This document shows positions 1-8,167 of a stretch of 64,000 bases of DNA, one piece after another. Position 1 is the stretch's first letter, and the number at the start of each line of letters is the position of its first letter. This stretch comes from LMUY01 sp964244585 (GTDB taxonomy: Bacteria > Pseudomonadota > Alphaproteobacteria > Acetobacterales > Acetobacteraceae), in the NCBI GenBank assembly GCA_964244585.1, contig CAXTJM010000011.1, positions 81,076-145,075 of the forward strand, written 5' to 3'. Under the pieces are notes generated by a model. It ran no database searches and was not told the DNA's origin. It saw only the letters and a program-made list of their open reading frames with translations. The position numbers and the translations under genes are program-made.

Positions 1-834
1 GCCGAACGGGGCGGAACACCAGATCACCACCTCCTCCGCCAGGCGCGACACGTGCACCGCGCAGATCGCGGCGGCCGACAGGAATTCCAGCGCGAAGTCG
101 CGATCCGACACGGCATCCAGCGAGTTGGCGGTCGGCCGGTCGAATCCCAGCGCCGCCGCCGTGGCCTGGCGGTCGATGGGAAAGGACGTGCCGGCCAGGG
201 CCGCGGACCCGAGCGGGCATTCGTTCAGCCGCCGCCTTGCGTCCGCCAGCCGGCCGCGGTCCCGGGCCAGCATCTCCACGTAGGCGAGCAGGTGGTGCCC
301 GAAGGTGACCGGCTGCGCGGTCTGCATGTGGGTGAAGCCCGGCATGGGGTCGGCGGCGTGCTGCGCCGCCCGGTCGGCCAGCGCGCGCATCAGCCCGGCC
401 ATCTGCTGGTCCAGGCCATCCATCGCGTCGCGCACCCACAGGCGGAAATCGGTCGCCACCTGGTCGTTGCGGCTGCGCGCGGTGTGCAGGCGCTTGCCCG
501 CCTCGCCGATGCGCTCGGTCAGCCGCGCCTCGATGTTCATGTGGATGTCTTCCAGCTCCGCCTCGAAGCTGAACCGGCCGGCCTCGATCTCCGCGCCAAT
601 CGCCTCCAGCCCGGCGCGGATCGCCGCCTCGTCCGCCGGGCCGATGATCCCGGCGTGGGCCAGCATGGCGGCATGCGCCAGGGAACCGCGGATATCCTGC
701 CGCCAGAGCTTGCGGTCGAAGCCGATCGAGGCGTTGATCTCCCCCATGATCATGGCCGGGCCGGCGGCGAAGCGGCCGCCCCATTGCGCGTTGGCGGCGG
801 CGTTCCGACGTTCCGGGTCGCTGTCTGCTGGCAA
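1..834 (-). CDS. argH: Argininosuccinate lyase, 5' part (gene runs off the window)
   Basis: Catalyses the last step of arginine synthesis, splitting argininosuccinate into arginine and fumarate in the cytoplasm. About 278 N-terminal residues are present; the C-terminal part, including the usual GSSxMPxK loop, lies outside the window. The translation has the family N-terminus (QWGGRF), the segment EDIHMNIEARL and the substrate-binding HTARSRNDQVATDFRLW. There is no ATG or GTG near the conserved start. I chose the TTG at 834 because AGGA sits 7 nt before it and the reading continues into QWGGRF. The thioredoxin-like gene starts only 12 bp away on the other strand, so each promoter must lie inside the other gene. 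Identification is firm; the start is inferred. Confidence 0.93.
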   Translation of the reverse strand, partial: MPADSDPERRNAAANAQWGGRFAAGPAMIMGEINASIGFDRKLWRQDIRGSLAHAAMLAHAGIIGPADEAAIRAGLEAIGAEIEAGRFSFEAELEDIHMNIEARLTERIGEAGKRLHTARSRNDQVATDFRLWVRDAMDGLDQQMAGLMRALADRAAQHAADPMPGFTHMQTAQPVTFGHHLLAYVEMLARDRGRLADARRRLNECPLGSAALAGTSFPIDRQATAAALGFDRPTANSLDAVSDRDFALEFLSAAAICAVHVSRLAEEVVIWCSAPFG

Positions 835-846
835 GGATGGATCCTG

Positions 847-1389
847 ATGACCGAAATGACACGCCGCGCCCTGGTCGCGGCTGCCGGGACCCTAGCGTTG
901 GCGACCCCGCTCCGCAAACCGCGGGCGCAGGCCCTGCAGGGCATCGAGGCGCTGCATGCCCTGCCCTCGCCGCGCAAGCTCGACCTGCATTTCACCGCCG
1001 CCGACGGGACCGCCCGCTCGTTGGCGGCCTACGCCGGCCGCGCGGTCGTGCTGAACCTGTGGGCGACCTGGTGCGTGCCCTGCGTGCGCGAGATGCCAGC
1101 CCTGGACGACCTGGCGAAGATGGTCGCCGAGGACGGCGTGGTGGTCCTGCCCGTCTCCTCCGATCATGGCGGCGCGGCGGTGGTGCAACGCTTCTACGCC
1201 GACCATGGCATCGCCAACCTGCCCGTGCTGCTGGACCCGATGGGCAGCATGGCTCACGCCCTGGACGTGCGCGGCATCCCGACCACGCTGCTGATCGACC
1301 CGCAAGGCCAGGAGGTCGCCTGGCTGGAGGGCGCCGCCGACTGGTCCTCCCCCGACGCGGTGACGGTGGTGCGCAAGGTGAAGGGGTAG
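847..1389 (+). CDS. TlpA-type thioredoxin-like protein, exported
   Basis: A 180-residue protein of the TlpA/ResA thiol-disulfide oxidoreductase family, which reduces or isomerises disulfides in the periplasm, often for cytochrome c assembly. The N-terminus (MTEMTRRALVAAAGTLAL, then an Ala-rich stretch ending in RAQA) looks like a signal peptide; the RR pair could make it a Tat signal, but the consensus is loose. The redox motif is WCVPC with cysteines near 76 and 79, and the cis-proline region is GIPTTLLI. The ATG at 847 is preceded by AAGGA at about 10 nt. Divergent tlpA-argH is a pairing I recall from other alphaproteobacteria. The physiological substrate cannot be told from sequence. Confidence 0.88.
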   Translation: MTEMTRRALVAAAGTLALATPLRKPRAQALQGIEALHALPSPRKLDLHFTAADGTARSLAAYAGRAVVLNLWATWCVPCVREMPALDDLAKMVAEDGVVVLPVSSDHGGAAVVQRFYADHGIANLPVLLDPMGSMAHALDVRGIPTTLLIDPQGQEVAWLEGAADWSSPDAVTVVRKVKG

Positions 1390-1440
1390 GGCATCGCCGC
1401 GTTCCCGGTCTCGCGGCCCGGGTGCCGGCCGCCCTCACCT

Positions 1441-1462
1441 GACCCTTTGCAGGGGGTCTTTC
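1441..1462 (+). terminator. Possible terminator hairpin after the thioredoxin-like gene
   Basis: A GACCC/GGGTC inverted repeat with an 8-nt loop is followed by TTTC, 51 bp after the stop of the plus-strand gene and just before the stop of the convergent recN. The stem is short and the T-run weak, so this is tentative. Confidence 0.25.
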
Positions 1463-1469
1463 GGGTGGG

Positions 1470-3140
1470 CTACAGCAGGAGGCTGTCTGCCGCGGCACGG
1501 GCCGCCTCCGTCACGGTCTCGCCCGCCAGCATGCGGGCGATCTCCTCACGCCTTGCGGCGCCATCCAGCGCAATCACCTGGGTGCGGACCGCCTTGCCCG
1601 CCGCCTGCTTCGCCACGCGCAGGTGGGCCATGCCCCGCGCGGCCACCTGGGGGCTGTGCGTGACCACCAGCACCTGCACGTCGTCGGCGACCCGGGCCAG
1701 ACGGTCCCCGACCGCGGCAGCCGTGGCGCCGCCCACGCCGGAATCCACCTCGTCGAACACCAGCGTCGGCACGGCGGAGCCGGAAGACAGCACGACCTTC
1801 AGCGCCAGCATCAGGCGTGACAACTCGCCGCCGGAGGCAACCCGGTCCAGCGCACCCGGCGCCTGCCCAGGATTGGTGGCGATCAGGAAGCGCACGGAAT
1901 CGGCTCCGGACGCACCCCATTTCGCCTCCTCCAATGGCGCGACCTCCGCCACGAAGCGGGCGCGGTCCAGCTTCAGCGGCGGCAATTCCCGCATCACCGC
2001 GCGCGCCAACCGCCCGGCCGCGTCCTGCCGGCCGGCGCTCAGCGCAGTGGCTGCGGCCGTGAAGGCCGCGCGGGCGGCAATGGCCTGCGCCTCCAGTTCG
2101 GCGATGGCAGCCGTGCCGCTCTCCAGCGCCGCCAGCCTGGCGCGCAGGCTGGCCAGCAGCGAGGGCAGCTCGACCACCGGAATACTGTGCTTGCGGGCGG
2201 CGGCGCGCAGGGCGAACAGCCGCTCCTCCGCCTGTTCCAGCAGCTTGGGATCGGCGTCCGCCTCATCGGCAAGCCGAGTCAGCAGCGTCTCCGCCTCGGC
2301 CAATGCCTCCTCCGCCCGGTCGAGCGCGGCAAGCGCCGGTGCGGCCGGGTTCGGATCGGCCGCACCCAGCCGTTGCAGCGCCCGGGAGGCGGCACGCAGG
2401 GCGGCGGCCGGGCCGGGGCTGCGGCGGTCCCGCGGCGCGATCTCCGCGACGGCGGCGGCGATCGCCTCCGCCCGGCGCTCGCCCTGCTGGAGCCGCTGGC
2501 GTTCCGTGGCCAGGCGGTCCTCCTCGCCGTCCGCGGGGGCCAACGTCGCGAGTTCGTCGGTGGCATGGCGCAGCCATTCCTCCTCCCGAGTAGCCTCGGC
2601 GATCTGCATGCGGGCGGTATCCAGCGCCGTGCGCGCGGCGCGCCAGGCGGCCCACGACCCGGAGACTGTGCGGCGCAAGCTGTGATGGTCGGCGTAGCTG
2701 TCCAGCAAGACGGCATGGCCCGCAGGATCGGCCAACCCCATCTGGTCGTGTTGCCCCTGCACCTCCACCAGCAGCGCGCCGACCCGGCGCAACAGGCCGA
2801 CGCTGACGGGCTGGTCGTTCACCGTGGCGCGGGACCGGCCATCCTTCGTGACGACACGGCGCAGCACCATCTCGTCCTCCTGCTCGACCCCTTGCTCCGC
2901 CAGCAGGGCCAGCACGGCGTGGGATGGCGCCAGGGTGAAGCAGGCCGCAACGCTCGCCTGCTCGGCGCCGTCACGCACCAGCCCCTGCTCAGCGCGGGCA
3001 CCCAGCGCCAGGCTCAGGCTGTCCAGCAGGATGGACTTGCCCGCCCCGGTCTCGCCGGTCAGCACCGTCAGACCCGGGCCGAACGCTAGGTCCAGGCGCT
3101 CGATCAGTACCACATCGCGGATGGAAAGCGTCGTCAGCAC
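1470..3140 (-). CDS. recN: DNA repair protein RecN
   Basis: SMC-like ATPase of double-strand break repair, acting with RecA on the nucleoid. The 556-residue product has the Walker A motif GETGAGKS at about 29-36, a long Ala/Arg/Glu-rich middle with heptad-like character (coiled-coil arms), the ABC signature ASGGELSRLMLALK, Walker B LVFDEVDSGVGG and the C-terminal switch VTHSPQVAARG. I start at GTG 3140, which gives the usual LTTLSIRDVVLIERLDL opening; longer in-frame readings run into bamD. It lies 25 bp after bamD and is the last gene of the minus-strand block. Recognition is firm. Confidence 0.95.
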   Translation of the reverse strand: MLTTLSIRDVVLIERLDLAFGPGLTVLTGETGAGKSILLDSLSLALGARAEQGLVRDGAEQASVAACFTLAPSHAVLALLAEQGVEQEDEMVLRRVVTKDGRSRATVNDQPVSVGLLRRVGALLVEVQGQHDQMGLADPAGHAVLLDSYADHHSLRRTVSGSWAAWRAARTALDTARMQIAEATREEEWLRHATDELATLAPADGEEDRLATERQRLQQGERRAEAIAAAVAEIAPRDRRSPGPAAALRAASRALQRLGAADPNPAAPALAALDRAEEALAEAETLLTRLADEADADPKLLEQAEERLFALRAAARKHSIPVVELPSLLASLRARLAALESGTAAIAELEAQAIAARAAFTAAATALSAGRQDAAGRLARAVMRELPPLKLDRARFVAEVAPLEEAKWGASGADSVRFLIATNPGQAPGALDRVASGGELSRLMLALKVVLSSGSAVPTLVFDEVDSGVGGATAAAVGDRLARVADDVQVLVVTHSPQVAARGMAHLRVAKQAAGKAVRTQVIALDGAARREEIARMLAGETVTEAARAAADSLLL

Positions 3141-3165
3141 GGCGGACCGCCGGAACCGGGTTCCG

Positions 3166-4041
3166 TCAGAAGATGGACCCGACCGTCCGCTGGAAGAAGC
3201 CCGGCCGGGCCGAGGCTGGACGACCATCGGTGACCTCGCCGTCCGCGACCAGGGTGCGGTAGCTGTCGGCATACCAGACATTGCCCGGATAGTTGTGGCC
3301 CAGCACGGCCGCAGTCTGCTTGGCCTGGTCCGTCAGGCCGAGCAACAGGTAGATTTCCGTCAGCCGGTGCAGCGCCTCGGGCACGTGGTTGGTGGTCTGG
3401 TAATCGTCGACGACACGCTGGAACCGCCCGATCGCCGCGGTGTAGAGGTGCTGCTGCTCGTAGTAGCGACCGATCTCCATCTCCTTGCCGGCCAAATGGT
3501 CGCGGCAGAGGTCGATCTTCAGCCGGGCATCGCGGGCATAGGCGGAGTCGGGAAAGCGGTTCACCACTTCCTGCAACGCCGTCATGGCCAGCTGCGTGCC
3601 CTTCTGGTCGCGCTGGATGTCGGCGATCTGCTCGTAGTAGCTCAACGAGCGGAGATAGTAAGCGTAGGCGATGTCACGGTTGGTCGGATGAAGCTGGATG
3701 AAACGGTCCAGCACCGCGGTCGACTCGGTGTAGTGGTTTTGCAGGTACTCGGCATACCCGTGCATCAACTGCGCATTCACTGCCCAGGAGGAATAGGGGT
3801 AATACTGCTCGACATTGTCGAATTGCGTCGCGGCGACGGAATACCGCTTGGCGTTCAAGGCGTCGACGCCGTTATTATACAGCGTCTCCACCGGCGTGTT
3901 CTCCGGCGCCAGCTTGGCCTTGTTGGCCGCATTGATGGTGTCGGCACTGCCGTTCCAGGGTGTGATGCTCTTCAGCGTCTCGCACCCGCCCAGCAACATG
4001 GCGACCGCGACGCATGGCAGGAGGCGAGTGGACAGCGACAT
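3166..4041 (-). CDS. bamD: Outer membrane protein assembly factor BamD (lipoprotein)
   Basis: Essential lipoprotein of the BAM complex, which inserts beta-barrel proteins into the outer membrane. The 291-residue product starts with a lipoprotein signal ending in the lipobox LLGGC, with the lipidated cysteine at position 20. It continues with TPR-like repeats (LYNNGVDALNAKRYSVAATQFDNVEQYYPYS; AYAYYLRSLSYYEQI). An in-frame opening exists upstream at 4236, but the signal peptide fixes the start at ATG 4041, with AGGGA about 10 nt before it. It lies between lpxC and recN, so envelope biogenesis genes continue downstream of the division genes. Confidence 0.95.
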   Translation of the reverse strand: MSLSTRLLPCVAVAMLLGGCETLKSITPWNGSADTINAANKAKLAPENTPVETLYNNGVDALNAKRYSVAATQFDNVEQYYPYSSWAVNAQLMHGYAEYLQNHYTESTAVLDRFIQLHPTNRDIAYAYYLRSLSYYEQIADIQRDQKGTQLAMTALQEVVNRFPDSAYARDARLKIDLCRDHLAGKEMEIGRYYEQQHLYTAAIGRFQRVVDDYQTTNHVPEALHRLTEIYLLLGLTDQAKQTAAVLGHNYPGNVWYADSYRTLVADGEVTDGRPASARPGFFQRTVGSIF

Positions 4042-4135
4042 GACACTAAGTTCCCTGGCTGCAGCGCTTATAATGATCGCGCGGCCGGAAGCGAAGCGTC
4101 GTATTGCCTCGCCGTCAAATTCGCCGGCTGGCCGG

Positions 4136-5089
4136 TCAGACCGGCGCTGCGGCAGCGGCGAGTGGCACCGCTCCCCAAGCGGCGAAGCTGGGGGCGTCCG
4201 TCCAGGTCCACGCGGACCGGTCGGCGAACAGCGCATGCAGCAACCGGTTGTTGAGCGTATGGCCGGGGCGATGGGCGACGAAGCGGGCCTTCATCGGCGC
4301 GCCGGCCAAGGCGAGGTCACCCACCGCGTCGAGGCTTTTGTGACGCACGAACTCCTCGGGCATGCGCAGCCCGCCGGGGTTCAACACGCGGCCGCCATCG
4401 ACGACGACGGCGTTCTGCAGGCTGCCGCCGCGGGCCAGCCCGGCGGCCTGCAACCCGGCGACGTCCTCCGCCATGGCGAATGTCCGTGCCCCGGCCAGGT
4501 CGCGACGGAAGCTGTCCTCGGTCAGCCGCAACGACAACGCCTGCCGCCCGATTGCCGCGGTCGCGAACTCGATCGACACCGCCATCTCGAAACCGTCTGC
4601 CGTGGCGGGCCGCAACTCCGCAAAAGCCTCGCCAGCCTCGACGCGGACCGGGCGCAGCACCTCGATCATGCGGGTGGGGGCATCCTGTTCGGTGGTGCCG
4701 GCGCAGTCGATCAGGAAGACGAATGGCGCGGACGAGCCGTCCAGCACGGGGACTTCCGGGCCACTCACCGCGACGACGGCGTTGTCGACCCCGCACGCCG
4801 CCAACGCCGCCATGACGTGTTCGACGGTGCCGACACGGACATGTGGCGCTGCGGGATCGCACAACACGGTGCAAAGCCTGGTGTCGCCGACATGATCGAA
4901 CCGCGCCGCTACGTCGGCGCCGAGATCGGTCCGATGGAACACGATGCCCGTGCCAGCCGCGGCCGGGCGGATTTCAAGCTGGATGCGGACACCGGTATGG
5001 AGTCCCACGCCCACGCACCCTATTGCCGCGGATAGGGTTCGCTGCCGGGTCCGGGGTGTCGTGGTGAAGCCAGGGGGAAGTCCATCCAT
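4136..5089 (-). CDS. lpxC: UDP-3-O-acyl-N-acetylglucosamine deacetylase LpxC
   Basis: Zinc deacetylase that commits UDP-acyl-GlcNAc to lipid A synthesis in the cytoplasm. Family features seen are the N-terminal GVGLHTG, the zinc ligand region VEHVMAALAACGVDN, DGSSAPFV, and the second zinc and catalytic region RHKSLDAVGDLAL, followed by HTLNNRLLHAL. Two ATG codons lie close together, at 5095 and 5089. GAGG sits 8 nt before the 5089 ATG, which is better spacing than for 5095, so I chose 5089 (317 residues). It is separated from ftsZ by 165 bp holding two hairpins, so its expression may be partly uncoupled from the division genes. Confidence 0.95.
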   Translation of the reverse strand: MDGLPPGFTTTPRTRQRTLSAAIGCVGVGLHTGVRIQLEIRPAAAGTGIVFHRTDLGADVAARFDHVGDTRLCTVLCDPAAPHVRVGTVEHVMAALAACGVDNAVVAVSGPEVPVLDGSSAPFVFLIDCAGTTEQDAPTRMIEVLRPVRVEAGEAFAELRPATADGFEMAVSIEFATAAIGRQALSLRLTEDSFRRDLAGARTFAMAEDVAGLQAAGLARGGSLQNAVVVDGGRVLNPGGLRMPEEFVRHKSLDAVGDLALAGAPMKARFVAHRPGHTLNNRLLHALFADRSAWTWTDAPSFAAWGAVPLAAAAAPV

Positions 5090-5149
5090 CCGCATCGCCT
5101 CGCAGGGCCGTGGGCCCGAATTCATTGTGTCTGCGGGCGCGCTACAAGG

Positions 5150-5185
5150 CATCCCGGGTGCAACCTATTGACAGCACCCGGGATG
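5150..5185. promoter_or_regulatory. Perfect 12-bp inverted repeat between ftsZ and lpxC
   Basis: CATCCCGGGTGC (5150-5161) and its exact complement GCACCCGGGATG (5174-5185) flank a 12-nt loop. In RNA from either strand this is a strong GC hairpin. No T-run follows on the minus strand (it continues GCCTTGTAGC), so a classical intrinsic terminator is unlikely; a protein operator or mRNA-processing hairpin in the lpxC leader is possible. What is seen is only the symmetry. Confidence 0.5.
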
Positions 5186-5244
5186 GCCAAGTCAATCATT
5201 GTTGCCGAGTATTTCTAGCTAGACCGTTGTCTTTAAACGAAATG

Positions 5245-5275
5245 CTGCGTCGCTTTAAGACGATTGGCGACGCAG
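5245..5275 (-). terminator. 9-bp hairpin overlapping the ftsZ stop codon
   Basis: CTGCGTCGC and GCGACGCAG form a perfect 9-bp stem with a 13-nt loop that contains the TAA of ftsZ. On the transcribed (minus) strand it is followed by CATTTCGTTTAAAG, a weak T-rich run. It could be a terminator or attenuator closing the dcw transcript, or protect the ftsZ mRNA 3' end. Confidence 0.4.
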
Positions 5276-6814
5276 GAAAGCGGGAATGTCCAACCCCATC
5301 TCCTCGGCGGGGGCGGGACGGACGGACGGACCGCCTTCTGGCTGACTGGCGAGGGATGGCTCGGCCCGCTGCGGCTCAGGGGCCGCCACTGGCGCGGACC
5401 GCCCCCGTATCGCTCCGGTCACGATCCCGAACAGGCTGTTGCGCGCCGGCGCCGGGGCCTGCACGGGCTGGGCCGGGGCGCTTGGAGGGGCTTCGGTGAA
5501 CAGGCCGGCACGGGGCGCCACGAACGGGCGCTGCGCCGGGGCTGGTCCCGGTGCCGCCGCCGGCGCCGGCTTGGGGCGGCTTTGCTGCATTTCGGCCGGT
5601 GTGTACGCGACCGCGTCCTGCTCCGCGGTGGCGACTGCCTGCGGCAGCACGGGGGCTCCCATCACGCTCACCGGGCCATGCTGCGGCTGCAGCATCGGCA
5701 TGGCGACCTGCGGCTGCCCGGCCGGGATCGGCATGGCGGGGGCGACCTGCATGCTGGACGGTTGCGACACGGGCATCGGCTGGGCGACCGCCGCCCCGCC
5801 GCCGACCGCGACCAGGCGGGGCCGCTGCGCCTCCACCGCCTGCACCGTGTCGATCCCCGTCGCCACCACGGACACCCGCACGCGGCCCGACAAATTGTCA
5901 TCCACCGCGGAGCCGAAGATGATGTTGGCGTCGTCGGCCACTTCCTCGCGGATGCGGTTGGCGGCCTGGTCGACCTCGAACAGGGTCATGTCCTCGCCGC
6001 CGGTGATGTTGATCAGCAGGCCGCGTGCGCCGGACATGGACGTGTCCTCCAGCAGCGGGTTGCTGATCGCGGCCTCGGCGGCGCGGATGGCGCGGTTTTC
6101 GCCTTCCGCCTCGCCCGTGCCCATCATCGCCTTGCCCATTTCCGCCATGACGGTGCGGATGTCGGCGAAGTCCAGGTTCACCAGGCCCGGCGCCATCATC
6201 AGGTCGGTCACGCCGCGCACGCCCATGTACAGCACGTGGTCGGCCATCTTGAAGGCCTCCTTCCAGCCCGTGCGCTCGTTGGCAAGACGGAACAGGTTCT
6301 GGTTCGGGATCACGATCAGCGTGTCCACGTAGCTTTGCAGCTCGGAGATGCCGGCCTCGGCCGACTTCGCCCGGCGTCCGCCCTCGAAGGTGAAGGGCTT
6401 GGTCACCACGCCGACCGTCAGCACGCCGCGCTCGCGCGCCATGCGGGCGATCACCGGGGCCGCGCCGGTGCCGGTGCCACCGCCCATGCCCGCGGTGATG
6501 AACACCATGTGGGTGCCCTCCAAGTGGCGGGCCAGCTCCTCGCTCGCCTCCTCCGCCGCGGCGCGGCCGATCTCGGGCTTGGCGCCGGCGCCCAGGCCCT
6601 GCGTCAGATGTGGCCCGAGCTGGATGCGGCGGTCGGCCCGGCTGTGCATGAGCTGCTGCGCGTCCGTGTTGGCGACCACGAAGTCCACGCCTTGCAGGTT
6701 GAGCGCGATCATGTTGTCGACCGCGTTGGTGCCGCCGCCACCCACGCCGATCACCGTGATCCTGGGGGTGAAATCGGTGTGAAGCTGCTGCGGCACAGTC
6801 AGGTTGAGGGTCAT
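5255..6814 (-). CDS. ftsZ: Cell division protein FtsZ
   Basis: Tubulin-like GTPase that forms the Z ring and recruits the divisome at mid-cell. The 519-residue product has the nucleotide-binding start VIGVGGGGTNAVDNM, the tubulin signature GGGTGTG at about 111-117, and the T7 catalytic-loop region NLDFADIRTVM. A long Pro/Ala/Gln-rich linker covers about 330-500. The conserved C-terminal peptide DIPAFLRR, which binds FtsA, ends the protein. At 519 residues it is longer than E. coli FtsZ because of the linker, which is common in alphaproteobacteria. ATG 6814 has GGAGG 6 nt upstream; upstream in-frame reading is spurious. It follows ftsA by 46 bp. Confidence 0.97.
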   Translation of the reverse strand: MTLNLTVPQQLHTDFTPRITVIGVGGGGTNAVDNMIALNLQGVDFVVANTDAQQLMHSRADRRIQLGPHLTQGLGAGAKPEIGRAAAEEASEELARHLEGTHMVFITAGMGGGTGTGAAPVIARMARERGVLTVGVVTKPFTFEGGRRAKSAEAGISELQSYVDTLIVIPNQNLFRLANERTGWKEAFKMADHVLYMGVRGVTDLMMAPGLVNLDFADIRTVMAEMGKAMMGTGEAEGENRAIRAAEAAISNPLLEDTSMSGARGLLINITGGEDMTLFEVDQAANRIREEVADDANIIFGSAVDDNLSGRVRVSVVATGIDTVQAVEAQRPRLVAVGGGAAVAQPMPVSQPSSMQVAPAMPIPAGQPQVAMPMLQPQHGPVSVMGAPVLPQAVATAEQDAVAYTPAEMQQSRPKPAPAAAPGPAPAQRPFVAPRAGLFTEAPPSAPAQPVQAPAPARNSLFGIVTGAIRGRSAPVAAPEPQRAEPSLASQPEGGPSVRPAPAEEMGLDIPAFLRRQSS

Positions 6815-6860
6815 GGATGTCCTCCGTTGATGGGGGTGTGAGAGAATGGGCCGGGTGTCA

Positions 6861-8162
6861 TCACACCCGGTCCCGCAGGAAACTGACGATGCGGCGGACC
6901 AATCCCGCCGGACGCTCCTCGACGCCGAGGTCGAGGTCGCGGAGGCTGCGGCCCTCGCCGGCCGCCCACAGCAGCAACCCGGCGGACACGGCGAAGCCCG
7001 GCCCGGTGGCCGAGTCCGGCAGGCCGCGCAGGATGCGGCCATCCGGCCGGCCCAGCCGCACCTGGCGGCCCAGGATGCGGCCCGCCATCTCCCGCGCGCC
7101 GACCAACTGGCTGGCGCCGCCCGTCAGCACGACGCGGGTGCCGGCGGCGCGGCCAAGCCCGGCGCCTTCCAGCCGGTCGCGCACCAGCTCGAACGTCTCC
7201 TCCAGCCGCGGCTTGATGATGGAAACCACCATCGAGCGCGGGTAGCGGGCATGGGCATGGTCGTCCTCGCCCACCATGGGCACGGTCAGCATCTCGCGCT
7301 CGTCGTCCGGGCTGCCCTGGGCGGAGCCGTTGAGCGTCTTGATCCGCTCCGCCGCGGTCACGGTGGTGGAGAGCAGCCGGGCGATGTCGTTGGTGACGTG
7401 CTGGCCGCCGACCGGCAGTTGCGCGGTGTGCAGCAACTGCCCCTCGGAGAACACGGCCATCCCCGTGGTGCCGGCGCCCATGTCGATGACGGTGGCGCCC
7501 AGTTCGCGCTCGTCCTCCACCAGGGTGGACATGCCGGCCGCCATCGGGGCGGAGACCAGCTCGGCGATGTCCAGCTCGGCCCGCGCGGCGGTGGCGCCCA
7601 GGTTGCGCAGCGCCATGGACAGCGCGTCGATCACGTGCAGCCGCGCGGTCAGCGTCTCGCAATGGTGGCCGCGCGGGTCGGACACGCCGGGCGTTTCGTC
7701 CACGCTGAAGGTCAGCGGCAGCGCGTGGATGGTCTCGCGCCCCTCGCTGATGGCGCGGGCGCGGCCCTCCTGCACGACGCGGCGGATGTCCGCCTCCGTA
7801 ACGGCGCGGCCACCCACCGGCCATTGCACGTTGAACAGCCGGCTTTCCGGCTGGCCGCATGTCAGGTTCACGGTGACGGAGCGCAGCCGGTGGTCGCTCA
7901 TGTCCTCGGCCTGTGCCACGGCGCCGCGGATGGCGCGCTCCGCCTCCTCCAGATCGGTGATGCCGCCGCCGCGCACGCCCCGGCCGCGCTGCCAGCCCAT
8001 GCCCAGTACACGGAGCGAGCCGTCGCCCTCGGTGCGGCCGATCAGGCAGACCACCTTGTTGGTGCCGATATCCAGCACGCCGAACGGCCCGGCGCGCAAC
8101 GGGCGGGACCGCGGCGGCGGGTCGTCCGGCATCGGCGGCGGCAGCACGGGGCGGCGGGACAT
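6861..8162 (-). CDS. ftsA: Cell division protein FtsA
   Basis: Actin-like ATPase that tethers FtsZ to the membrane. The 433-residue product has phosphate-1 motif DIGTNKVVCLIG (about 31-42), the SHS2 insertion region, phosphate-2 motif VIDMGAGTTGMAV, adenosine motif VVLTGGAS, and a C-terminal amphipathic segment (GLVRRIVSFLRDRV) that fits the membrane-targeting helix. ATG 8162 lies 5 nt after the ftsQ stop, with AAGAAGG about 10 nt upstream inside ftsQ. A Pro/Arg-rich N-terminal extension of about 25 residues precedes the actin fold. Confidence 0.96.
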   Translation of the reverse strand: MSRRPVLPPPMPDDPPPRSRPLRAGPFGVLDIGTNKVVCLIGRTEGDGSLRVLGMGWQRGRGVRGGGITDLEEAERAIRGAVAQAEDMSDHRLRSVTVNLTCGQPESRLFNVQWPVGGRAVTEADIRRVVQEGRARAISEGRETIHALPLTFSVDETPGVSDPRGHHCETLTARLHVIDALSMALRNLGATAARAELDIAELVSAPMAAGMSTLVEDERELGATVIDMGAGTTGMAVFSEGQLLHTAQLPVGGQHVTNDIARLLSTTVTAAERIKTLNGSAQGSPDDEREMLTVPMVGEDDHAHARYPRSMVVSIIKPRLEETFELVRDRLEGAGLGRAAGTRVVLTGGASQLVGAREMAGRILGRQVRLGRPDGRILRGLPDSATGPGFAVSAGLLLWAAGEGRSLRDLDLGVEERPAGLVRRIVSFLRDRV

Positions 8163-8167
8163 GTCGT

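Noticed and set aside
5264..6841. A 525-codon plus-strand frame opposite ftsZ
   Set aside because: Antisense shadow of ftsZ in GC-rich DNA; His/Arg/Gly-rich composition and no recognisable domain.
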